In this document: positions 1 to 5,737 of the stretch, in pieces
Numbering within the stretch: the stretch's first letter is position 1
Layout of the letters: each line of letters starts with the position of its first letter
NCBI GenBank assembly: GCA_903930165.1
Contig: CAIYXO010000496.1
Coordinates: forward strand, 1 to 7,019
Length of the DNA stretch: 7,019 nucleotides
DNA from: an uncultured Verrucomicrobiota bacterium
GTDB taxonomy: Bacteria; Verrucomicrobiota; Verrucomicrobiia; Limisphaerales; UBA9464
Reading direction: 5' to 3'
Position numbers and translations under genes: made by a program
The notes under the pieces: model-generated
Databases searched by the model: none
What the model was told of the DNA's origin: nothing
Seen by the model: the letters and a program-made list of their open reading frames with translations, nothing else

Positions 1-22
1 CGAACGGGCGCCAGCCGCAACC

Positions 23-57
23 GACCACTGACAACGGACCACTGACAACGGACACAC
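23..57. repeat. 14-bp tandem repeat, two full units plus a partial third
   Basis: The unit GACCACTGACAACG occurs exactly at 23-36 and 37-50, and a degenerate third unit (GACACAC) follows at 51-57. The tract ends on the stop codon (TAG, complement of 57-59) of the CorA-like gene, so it lies immediately 3' of that gene. Short GTTGTCAGTGGTC-type tandem tracts are, from memory, common in intergenic DNA of some Verrucomicrobiota and Planctomycetota. That association is knowledge I cannot check here. No function is claimed. Confidence 0.8.
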
Positions 58-851
58 TAGCCCCGGGTCCGGCGGGTGAGAAAGAGACTGAGCACGACTC
101 CGACGGCGATTCCGGAACCGCAGAGCAGCGCCCACAGTCCCGGTCTGTCGGGCAGGCCGCTGTGGATTTCCATGCCGAAGACGGAGGCCAGGGCGGTGAG
201 GGGCAGGAAGATGGCGGCGAGGATGTTGAGCCGATGGGCGGTAACGCTCATCTGACGTGCGGTTTCGGCCTGCGCCTCGGCCTGCTTGGCGACCGTGAAG
301 TTCAGGCCGAAGTGGGCGTCCTGCAGCAGCAGTTCGGCGTTCCGTTCGACCGAGGCGGCCTGGTCGCGGAAGTTGATCAGGTTGCGGTCCGACTTCACCA
401 GGTCGCGCGCCTGTTGGAGGGCCCGGTGAAGGCCGCGCGAGGTGCGGACGACCGGGGCCAGTTCCTCCAGCACCGTGTGGTACTCGGAAGCGGTGGAGGC
501 CTTGTGCTCGGCGAGTTCCAGTTGGACGATCTTCTGTTCGAACGTCTGGAGATGTTCGTTGAGGCAGGCGAGCGCGGCGCCGCCGAGGTTGGAGCGCCAT
601 TCGCCTTCGGGTTGGCGCCAGAACAGGGCGGGGCGGCGCTGGAGTTCGTTGGGCGCGGGGATCTGGTGGAGGATCACCAGCAGGTGCCCTTCCTCATGGA
701 TCGACCGCTGCGGGCCCGCGTCGCGTCCGAGCCGGTTGCGGATCGCCTCCGGCAGGGACCAGGTCTTGGGAAGGAAGCCGCTTTCGTTGGCCATGCACCG
801 TCCTGATACCGGGAGCCGCACACGGCCAGAATCGAAATCGTCGTCGGACAT
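57..851 (-). CDS. CorA-like divalent cation transporter family protein, GMN motif altered to GME
   Basis: This 264-aa protein has the C-terminal architecture of CorA-type metal ion transporters. A long, mostly helical, charged region (about residues 95-205) leads into transmembrane helix 1 (about 208-226), a short loop, transmembrane helix 2 (about 238-257) and a basic tail (RRTRG). The CorA signature at the end of TM1, YGMN in the family, reads FGMEIHSGLP here (GME at 226-228), so the normally invariant Asn is Glu. The protein is shorter than typical CorA (about 315-350 aa), and the N-terminal alpha/beta domain appears reduced. CorA proteins are pentameric inner-membrane Mg2+/Co2+ channels; with GME the ion specificity, or even transport itself, is uncertain. 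The ATG at 851 is chosen because GGAGGGAG (complement of 861-868) ends 9 nt upstream. It lies 46 bp downstream of the delta-60 gene on the same strand. A ZntB-like or non-transporting CorA homologue is the alternative. Confidence 0.8.
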   Translation of the reverse strand: MSDDDFDSGRVRLPVSGRCMANESGFLPKTWSLPEAIRNRLGRDAGPQRSIHEEGHLLVILHQIPAPNELQRRPALFWRQPEGEWRSNLGGAALACLNEHLQTFEQKIVQLELAEHKASTASEYHTVLEELAPVVRTSRGLHRALQQARDLVKSDRNLINFRDQAASVERNAELLLQDAHFGLNFTVAKQAEAQAETARQMSVTAHRLNILAAIFLPLTALASVFGMEIHSGLPDRPGLWALLCGSGIAVGVVLSLFLTRRTRG

Positions 852-860
852 TCCAACAGA

Positions 861-868
861 CTCCCTCC
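861..868 (-). promoter_or_regulatory. Shine-Dalgarno site of the CorA-like gene
   Basis: The minus strand reads GGAGGGAG, then 9 nt, then ATG at 851. This decides the start of the CorA-like gene in favour of the first Met rather than the internal Met at residue 20. The site lies in the 46-bp gap after the delta-60 gene's stop codon, so the gene can be translated independently even if it is co-transcribed. Confidence 0.75.
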
Positions 869-897
869 GGCGGGTTCGTCAGGGTGGCGGGAATACC

Positions 898-2253
898 CTA
901 GCGATCGACCGCCCGCAGCAGGAGGCCTTCGCTGTCGGACTGCGGCAGGTCCTGGACGAGTCCGGCGAGCAGGATCCGTCCGGTCGCGTCGGTCGTCACC
1001 GAACGGGATCCGATCCAATGACGATGCCGGTGCAGGTCGAATCGCGCCGTTCCCAGGCCCGCGAAGGAGGTGTCACGGAGGCCGTCCGCGGTCAACCGGA
1101 GCAGCCCGATCCATCCCGGTTCGCGCAAGGTGTCCGATTCGCCGGTGACCAGGAGCCGACCTTCGGAATCCAGGGTTGCCGCCGTGCTGGCGGCGCTTGA
1201 CTGGATTCCGAATCCCGCGAGGCGTCCGCGGAACCAGCCGGCCGCACCGAAGGAAGGGTCCAGCAGGCCTCGGGTGTCGAGGCGCAGCGCGAAGATCTCC
1301 CGCCGGATCGAGGTCGGATCCTGGGTGTCGCCGACCACGAGGATCCGGTCCTCCCGGTCCACCTGCACCGACGCGGCCCGCACGCCGGGCAGTCCCTTGA
1401 AGAACACCTTGCCGTCCGAACCGAAGTCCGGATCGGGCTCCCCGTCGCTTCGCATGCGGCTCACCACGAGGGCCGTGCCGTCCTTCAGACGCAGCGTGCC
1501 CGCGGCGACGAGCCGGCTTCGGGAGTCCACGGCGAGATGCTGGAACGGGGCGGCCGGGGACATCGTCTCGACCGCGAACAGGCCGTCGGGTCCGAAATCG
1601 GAACCGACCGTGCCGTCGGCGTTCCGACACAGGATGCCGGAATGCTCCACCTCTTCCGCGTCGCTCGCATAGAAGCTCAGGAACAGCCTCCGCGTCGCCG
1701 GGTCCCAGGCGAACGCGTCCACCTCCGTGACGTCGAACGGTCCCCGATGGTTGCCGACGGAGACCTGCACGATTCCGTCCACTCCGAAGCCGACGTCGGC
1801 GGCTCCGGTCCGGGCGTCGATGCGGGTGAGTCCGATCGCGTTGGGAAAGGATTTCCAGGAGTGGCCGGCGACGAACAGGTGGCGGGATTCCCGGTCCATC
1901 ACCGCCCGCGAGGCGTGGGCCTCCTCGAATCCGAAGGCCTCCAACCGGTCGCCGGTATGGCCGAAGTTTCGGTCCGTCCTGCCCCGCTCGTTCCACCGGC
2001 GGATCAATCCGAGAACCGCACCTTCCTGCGTTTGGACCGGACCGACCGTGATGGCGGCGCTTCCGTCGCTCGCCACGGCGCTCCAGCCGGCGGATCGGCC
2101 GAACGCGGGCTCGAGGCAGTAGCCGTGGTTGTCGTCACCGAACGCGGTGTCGTACGGCGGACGCTCCAGCGGTGCCGGCGGCGTCCCGGCGAAGCAATGC
2201 CATGTCCGGAGAGGCAGGCTGGCGGATGTGGAACGGAACATGAAACCCAGCAT
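898..2253 (-). CDS. Delta-60 repeat domain-containing protein, beta-propeller-like
   Basis: The 451-aa product contains six spaced copies of the delta-60 signature (D-x-S/D-F-G-x-x-G). They are NFGHTG (about residue 96), GFGVDG (155), DFGPDG (219), DFGSDG (276), SFGAAG (334) and the weaker SFAGLG (396), spaced 57-64 residues apart. Each is followed by a strand-rich segment of the type 'D..GRLLVTG', as expected for the uncharacterised delta-60 repeat family, thought to form beta-propeller-like folds. The molecular role is unknown; many relatives are large surface or secreted proteins of Verrucomicrobia, Planctomycetes and Bacteroidetes. The start is uncertain. The open frame continues to 2451, but that extension is Pro/Arg-rich and overlaps the end of ptsI, so it is excluded. 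ATG at 2253 or 2241 is preferred, though neither has a clear Shine-Dalgarno. No convincing signal peptide or lipobox is visible, so cytoplasmic location or a misplaced start are both possible. Confidence 0.8.
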   Translation of the reverse strand: MLGFMFRSTSASLPLRTWHCFAGTPPAPLERPPYDTAFGDDNHGYCLEPAFGRSAGWSAVASDGSAAITVGPVQTQEGAVLGLIRRWNERGRTDRNFGHTGDRLEAFGFEEAHASRAVMDRESRHLFVAGHSWKSFPNAIGLTRIDARTGAADVGFGVDGIVQVSVGNHRGPFDVTEVDAFAWDPATRRLFLSFYASDAEEVEHSGILCRNADGTVGSDFGPDGLFAVETMSPAAPFQHLAVDSRSRLVAAGTLRLKDGTALVVSRMRSDGEPDPDFGSDGKVFFKGLPGVRAASVQVDREDRILVVGDTQDPTSIRREIFALRLDTRGLLDPSFGAAGWFRGRLAGFGIQSSAASTAATLDSEGRLLVTGESDTLREPGWIGLLRLTADGLRDTSFAGLGTARFDLHRHRHWIGSRSVTTDATGRILLAGLVQDLPQSDSEGLLLRAVDR

Positions 2254-2369
2254 CCGGGAACACGGATGGGGCCGGGGATGGGGAATCGGCGCCCGTCGGT
2301 GGATGAGCGGGCACGGCTGGCCTTGAGGCGACGACGGAACGAGGTTGGACCTTGGGGCAGGGTGGCTTG

Positions 2370-4151
2370 TCAGCCGCCGCCGAACAGGGCCGGGGCGATC
2401 TGGCGGGCGAGGGCGCTGCTGCGGGCGTGGATCTCGGCGGCGGAATCGCACTGCAGGGCGAACTCCGCCAGTTGCCGCGCCTCGGGCAGCTTCAGGCGGC
2501 GGAGCAGGAACTTCACCTGCGGGACCAACGCCGGCGTGGCGCTGAGTTCCTCGACACCCAGGCCCACCAGCAGGGGGACCAGCGCGGGCTCGCCTGCCAT
2601 CTCGCCGCAGACACCGGTAGGCTTACCCAGCTTGCGGCCGGCCTCGACGGTCATTCGGATGAGCCGGAGCACGCCCGGGTGGGTCGGCTGATAGAGCGGT
2701 GCGACCCGTTCGTTCATCCGGTCCACCGCGAGGGAGTATCCGGTGAGGTCGTTGGTCCCGATGCTGAAGAAGTCGACTTCCCGGGCGAGCATGTCGGCGA
2801 TGACCGCGGCGGCCGGGATCTCGATCATGGTGCCGACGGGCATGGATTCGTCGAAGGCGATCCCCTCGGCCCTGAGCTCCTCGCGGCAGGCGGCGAGATG
2901 CGCATTTGCGGCGCGCAATTCCTCGATGCAGGAAACCATGGGGTAGAGGAGCCGTACGCGTCCGTGGGCGCTGGCCCGGAGGATCGCCCGCAGCTGCTGC
3001 CGGAAACCGGTCGGGTGCCCGAGGCTGATCCGGATGGCCCGCCATCCGAGGAACGGATTGGGCTCGCCGGTGCGGGAGAGGTCCCCGGGTAGCTTGTCAC
3101 CCCCGAGGTCCAAGGTGCGGAGCACCGCGGTGGCCCCGGGTCCAAGGCGTTCGGCCACGGCCTTGTAGGCGAGGTACTGTTCCTCCTCCCCAGGCGTGTC
3201 GCGCCGGTTCAGGAAGAGGAACTCGGTCCGGAACAGGCCGACTCCTTCCGCTCCGCTCGAATGCACCGCCGCCATGTCCTCCGGGGCGTCGATGTTCGCC
3301 GCGAGGGTCACGTGGTGACCGTCGAGGGTGACGGCGGGCTGTTCCCGCAACAGCGACAGCTTCTCCTCGAACTGGGCCCGGCGCTGCTTCAGTTGGCCGT
3401 ACTCGAAAAGGGTCTGGTCGGTCGGATTGACCGTCAGGCCGCCGCCGTGGCCGTCGAGCAGCGCGTACTCGCCGTCCCGGACCTCGCCCAGAAGCGGTCC
3501 AAGGCCGACCACGGCCGGGATGCCGAGCTTGCGCGCCATGATCGCGGTGTGGCTCGTGCGGCCGCCGGCCTCGGTGGCGAAGCCGAGCACGTGCTCCCGG
3601 TCCAGCGTCGCCGTGGTGCTGGGTGCCAGGTCGTGGGCCACGACGATGCACGGCTCCGAAAGTCGACGCAGGTCGCGCGGCTCGCCGATGCCCTGAAGGT
3701 GGTCGATCACCCGGCCCGCAACATCCCGCAAGTCCGCCGCGCGCTCCCTCAGGTAGGCGTCGTCGATGGCTTCCAGTGCGGCGACGTACTTCTCGCTGAC
3801 GACATGGAAAGCCGCGTCGGCCGCGAGGTGTTCCGAACGGATCTTCCGCGCCACTTCGTCGATCAGCGTGGAGTCTTCGATCACGAGCAGGTGGGCCTCG
3901 AACATGCCGGCCTCGTTCGCCCCCATGGCCGCGGCCACCTGTTCCTTCACCGCGGTGATGTCCCGTCGGGTGTCGACGAGGGCGGTGTTCAGGCGCGCGA
4001 GCTCGGCTTCGACCTGCTCCGCCGGAACCGGAGTCGGATCGACGTGCCGACGGGCCTGGCCGATGGTCAGGATCCGGGCATGGGCGACCCCGCCCGACAC
4101 CGCGATTCCGCGGTGCGTGCGTTCACCTCCGGAATGGGTGCGATCGGCCAC
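2370..4151 (-). CDS. ptsI: Phosphoenolpyruvate-protein phosphotransferase (PTS enzyme I)
   Basis: Enzyme I transfers the phosphoryl group of PEP to a His on HPr, the first step of the PTS, in the cytoplasm. From the GTG at 4151 the product is 593 aa. In order it has the N-terminal HPr-binding region beginning RGIAVSGG (about 14-140), the mobile phosphohistidine domain with GGRTSHTAIMARKLGIPAVVG-like sequence (active His201), and the PEP-binding TIM barrel. The barrel carries GVGLFRTEFLFL (Arg308), LRTLDLGGDK (Arg345), NPFLGWRA (365-372), MIEIPAAA (Mg ligand Glu443), an Asn-Asp pair at 467-468 and GVCGEM (catalytic Cys515). All main catalytic residues are present, so the enzyme is probably active. 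One oddity is NDLTG where the family has NDLTQ (Gly471). No ptsH (HPr) or enzyme II gene lies nearby. The true start may be the ACG at 4118, which has a perfect Shine-Dalgarno and would give 582 aa; the open frame also reaches a GTG at 4244 inside repeat DNA, which is rejected. Confidence 0.95.
   Translation of the reverse strand: MADRTHSGGERTHRGIAVSGGVAHARILTIGQARRHVDPTPVPAEQVEAELARLNTALVDTRRDITAVKEQVAAAMGANEAGMFEAHLLVIEDSTLIDEVARKIRSEHLAADAAFHVVSEKYVAALEAIDDAYLRERAADLRDVAGRVIDHLQGIGEPRDLRRLSEPCIVVAHDLAPSTTATLDREHVLGFATEAGGRTSHTAIMARKLGIPAVVGLGPLLGEVRDGEYALLDGHGGGLTVNPTDQTLFEYGQLKQRRAQFEEKLSLLREQPAVTLDGHHVTLAANIDAPEDMAAVHSSGAEGVGLFRTEFLFLNRRDTPGEEEQYLAYKAVAERLGPGATAVLRTLDLGGDKLPGDLSRTGEPNPFLGWRAIRISLGHPTGFRQQLRAILRASAHGRVRLLYPMVSCIEELRAANAHLAACREELRAEGIAFDESMPVGTMIEIPAAAVIADMLAREVDFFSIGTNDLTGYSLAVDRMNERVAPLYQPTHPGVLRLIRMTVEAGRKLGKPTGVCGEMAGEPALVPLLVGLGVEELSATPALVPQVKFLLRRLKLPEARQLAEFALQCDSAAEIHARSSALARQIAPALFGGG
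4123..4130 (-). promoter_or_regulatory. Strong Shine-Dalgarno inside the annotated 5' end of ptsI
   Basis: The minus strand reads GGAGGTGA, a full match to the anti-Shine-Dalgarno core. The next in-frame codon at the right distance (7 nt after GGAGG) is ACG at 4118-4116, followed by HRGIAVSGG, the position where enzyme I proteins normally begin (Met-x-x-Gly-Ile in E. coli). No ATG, GTG or TTG is in frame between this site and the conserved core. The GTG overlapping the site itself is out of frame. This suggests initiation at ACG, or an ATG-to-ACG change. Confidence 0.6.
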
Positions 4152-4241
4152 GTCCCCGAGGCTAGCCGTCCGGAGCGGCCCCCGTGAAACCTTTTTCGAT
4201 CTGGCCCTGAGGAAGCGGTCGCGATGCCTCTGAGATTGGGC

Positions 4242-4275
4242 CACGGAGGCACGGAGGCCACGGAGGCCACGGAGA
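4242..4275. repeat. CACGGAGG tandem tract, period 8-9 nt
   Basis: CACGGAGG occurs at 4242-4249, 4250-4257 and 4259-4266, with a variant (CACGGAGA) at 4268-4275. It lies about 90 bp upstream of the ptsI start. Tracts of CACGGAGG/CACAGAGG type are, to my knowledge, recurrent intergenic elements in several environmental bacterial genomes of the PVC group. In one frame they yield TEATEATE-like peptides that are often mis-annotated as small proteins. Confidence 0.75.
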
Positions 4276-4511
4276 AGGCGGTTTGGTCCAAAGTCCGTTG
4301 TTCGCAGTTCGTTGGCGGCGCCCCATCACCCAATCGACCCTTTCGGATGCCCGAATCCTCCAGCCTCAACTGGGCGGAATGCGACAGCCCGGGACTACGC
4401 CCCGGGGACCGGAAACACAGCGGCCCCGAGCCCGGTAGGGAGGTGATTGGCCACAGCGCGGACCCTGGCCAGCCGCGCCACGGACGCGGTTTCCTTCCCC
4501 GGGAATTCACG

Positions 4512-4538
4512 ACCAAGGTTGCCAAGGCGGCGAAGGCC
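4512..4538. repeat. CCAAGG-type degenerate tandem tract, 9-nt period
   Basis: Three consecutive 9-mers read ACCAAGGTT, GCCAAGGCG and GCGAAGGCC. The same 9-nt periodicity and the core C-x-A-G-G relate it to the CACGGAGG tract about 240 bp away. It is adjacent to the palindrome at 4556-4569. No coding role is supported. Confidence 0.55.
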
Positions 4539-4555
4539 TTCCGGGGTTTGGAGTC

Positions 4556-4569
4556 CCGGCTTCAGCCGG
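4556..4569. repeat. Short palindrome CCGGCTTCAGCCGG, interspersed-repeat candidate
   Basis: CCGGCT and AGCCGG form a 6-bp inverted repeat around a 2-nt centre (or 5-bp arms with a TTCA loop). It is preceded by GGAGTC at 4550-4555. Elements with a 'GGAGTCCCGGCTTCAGCCGG' core (4550-4569) resemble REP-like intergenic palindromes that I recall from Verrucomicrobiota genomes. With only one copy in the window this cannot be proven here. Confidence 0.5.
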
Positions 4570-4646
4570 CCCGTCCCTTGCGACCACATACACCTCGACC
4601 CATGCGAACTCGTGAGGCAAACGGGATAGGTGTTCCCGATCCTGCC

Positions 4647-5372
4647 ATGAATGCGCCTTCGTCACGAACCCTTGTGTCGGCCCGCGTGGCGGGGTTGATC
4701 TACCTTGCGATCATCGGACTCGGCCTGTTCGGCGAGGCGTACGTTCGCGGCTCGCTTGTCGCCCCGGAGAACGCCGCGACCACGGCGAACCGCATACTGG
4801 CATCCGAGTCCCTGTGGCGTGCGAGCATCGTGGCCGATCTCCTGATGCATGTCCTCGACGTGCCCTTGATCGCCTTCCTCTACCTGCTCCTGAAACCCGT
4901 CAGCCATCCGCTGGCCCTGCTGGCCACGATGTTCAATGTGGTGCAGACATGCGTTCTCGTGGCCAACAAGCTCACGCTGGTTGGGGCTCTTTCACTTCTC
5001 AAGGCCGGCATGCCGGTGCCGGCCGAGTTCACGGCCCTGTCAAAGGTTGCGATCGATGTCCACGGCCATGGATTCGGCATCGGACTCATCTTCTTCGGCT
5101 TCTCATGCCTTGTCCGTTCCGTGCTCATCATCAGGTCCGGCTACATGCCCGCATGGGTCGGTTGGTTGATCGGACTCGCAGGTGTCAGCTACCTGGCGAA
5201 CAGTTTCGCGCTTCTGCTTTCGCCCTCCCTGGCAGCGGCCCTCTTTCCCGCAGTGCTGCTGCCTTCGTTGGTGGGTGAGGCCGCCTTTTGTGTCTGGCTG
5301 CTGTTCGCCAACCAAGCTGTCCTGATTCAGGCGGTTGATAGGCGAGGTGCCGCTTCCACCGCTTCAAAGTGA
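4647..5372 (+). CDS. DUF4386 domain-containing integral membrane protein
   Basis: The 241-aa product begins MNAPSSRTLVSARVAGLIYL, matching the DUF4386 pattern of a short polar N-terminus followed by an 'ARxAGLxYL' first helix. Six hydrophobic segments are visible at about 13-32, 59-82, 88-118, 140-162, 168-190 and 196-222, including the typical family features of a Phe/Gly-rich helix 4 (HGFGIGLIFFGFSCL) and a 'G-Y-x-P-x-W-V-G' turn (165-172) before helix 5. The function of DUF4386 proteins is unknown; they are predicted inner-membrane proteins. The frame is open back to 4224, but that part translates repeat DNA. ATG at 4647 is preferred over ATG at 4602 because it begins next to the conserved helix; neither has a strong Shine-Dalgarno. 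The gene is transcribed divergently from ptsI and converges on the IS256 transposase. Confidence 0.85.
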   Translation: MNAPSSRTLVSARVAGLIYLAIIGLGLFGEAYVRGSLVAPENAATTANRILASESLWRASIVADLLMHVLDVPLIAFLYLLLKPVSHPLALLATMFNVVQTCVLVANKLTLVGALSLLKAGMPVPAEFTALSKVAIDVHGHGFGIGLIFFGFSCLVRSVLIIRSGYMPAWVGWLIGLAGVSYLANSFALLLSPSLAAALFPAVLLPSLVGEAAFCVWLLFANQAVLIQAVDRRGAASTASK

Positions 5373-5531
5373 GGGCGATCGCGATGGTCTTGTTGTTGCG
5401 ATGAAGGGCAGGGATGACATCGACCTCATCGGTTGAAACGGTCTCGGGAGAATTGGGGCGGGTGAGCCGCTGGATGACATCCATCCTGGGGCGTTGAGGT
5501 TCTCAGGCCCCGACGGTCCCCGGGGCGGTCG

Positions 5532-5571
5532 TCGTGACCTCGTCTCCTACGACTCGCATGGGTAGGAGACG
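5532..5571. repeat. Palindromic repeat, copy 1 (complete)
   Basis: CGTCTCCTAC at 5541-5550 and GTAGGAGACG at 5562-5571 are perfect 10-bp inverted arms around an 11-nt loop. The left part (TCGTGACCT plus arm, 5532-5551) is repeated exactly, 20 of 20 bases, at 5640-5659. A hairpin of this strength could act as a bidirectional terminator for the converging DUF4386 gene. It has no T-tract, so a REP-like interspersed element is equally likely. Confidence 0.75.
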
Positions 5572-5639
5572 ACGTGAGGAGGCTGTGACCCTTCCGTCCG
5601 TCAGGATCGATCGGGAAGGTCGGGGGAGATTGTGGAGTC

Positions 5640-5658
5640 TCGTGACCTCGTCTCCTAC
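5640..5658. repeat. Palindromic repeat, copy 2 (left arm only, interrupted by the IS)
   Basis: This is the same TCGTGACCT plus CGTCTCCTAC arm as copy 1. The arm is followed by 11 nt (5659-5669), the same length as the loop of copy 1, and then the IS256-type terminal repeat begins at 5670 where the second arm should start. The matching right arm is therefore expected beyond the far end of the IS, outside the window. Confidence 0.65.
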
Positions 5659-5669
5659 GGGCGTGCGCG

Positions 5670-5698
5670 GGTTGTGTCCGTCAACGTTCAGCAAAAGG
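5670..5698. repeat. Left terminal inverted repeat of the IS256-type element
   Basis: This 29-bp end begins GGTTGTGTCCG and finishes GCAAAAGG. Aligned with the reverse complement of the right end it matches at about 23 of 29 columns with one gap; the outer 11 bp differ at one base and the inner 8 bp are identical. It lies 39 bp beyond the transposase stop codon (TAA, complement of 5738-5740). Confidence 0.8.
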
Positions 5699-5737
5699 TT
5701 TGGGCCGAGGGAGAGGTTGGGAGGATGGATTTGGGGG

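Larger units (their letters stand above)
4152..4646. other. Divergent intergenic region made of short repeats and hairpins
   Basis: No credible gene is seen here. The open frame that covers it on the plus strand is the upstream extension of the DUF4386 gene and translates repeat DNA (HGGTEATEATE). It contains a CACGGAGG tract (4242-4275), a possible hairpin formed by CCCGGG at 4388-4393 and CCCCGGGG at 4400-4407, a CCAAGG tract (4512-4538) and a palindrome (4556-4569). The promoters for both ptsI and the DUF4386 gene should lie here, but I could not identify -35/-10 boxes with confidence. Confidence 0.6.
5373..5669. other. Intergenic region between the DUF4386 gene and the insertion sequence
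   Basis: I see no well-supported gene. The segment contains GGATGACATC twice, exactly 60 bp apart (5412-5421 and 5472-5481). It also contains the palindromic repeat at 5532-5571, an imperfect stem (GACC-C-TTCC at about 5587-5595 with GGAAGGTC at about 5613-5620) and the partial second repeat copy at 5640-5658. A minus-strand open frame of 99 codons (5484 to 5185) enters this region but runs antisense through the DUF4386 gene and is not called. Confidence 0.5.

Noticed and set aside
162..806. Plus-strand open frame of 214 codons
   Set aside because: It is antisense to the CorA-like gene, Gly/Val/Glu-rich with no recognisable domain, and is typical of shadow frames in G+C-rich DNA.
2254..2369. 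Possible terminator between ptsI and the delta-60 gene
   Set aside because: Only a weak GCCCG/CGGGC pairing with a 12-nt loop and no T-tract is present, which is not enough for a call.
2254..2451. 65-residue N-terminal extension of the delta-60 protein
   Set aside because: It is very rich in Pro and Arg, overlaps the 3' end of ptsI, and has no domain or ribosome binding site. The true start is taken at 2253 or 2241.
1537..2691. Plus-strand open frame of 384 codons
   Set aside because: It runs antisense across both the delta-60 gene and the end of ptsI, with shadow-like composition and no domain.
4152..4244. Upstream extension of ptsI to a GTG at 4244
   Set aside because: The extension begins inside the CACGGAGG repeat tract and lies well before the conserved start of the family.
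4224..4646. 141-residue N-terminal extension of the DUF4386 protein
   Set aside because: It translates the repeat mosaic (HGGTEATEATE and similar), while the DUF4386 family begins near residue 142 of that frame.
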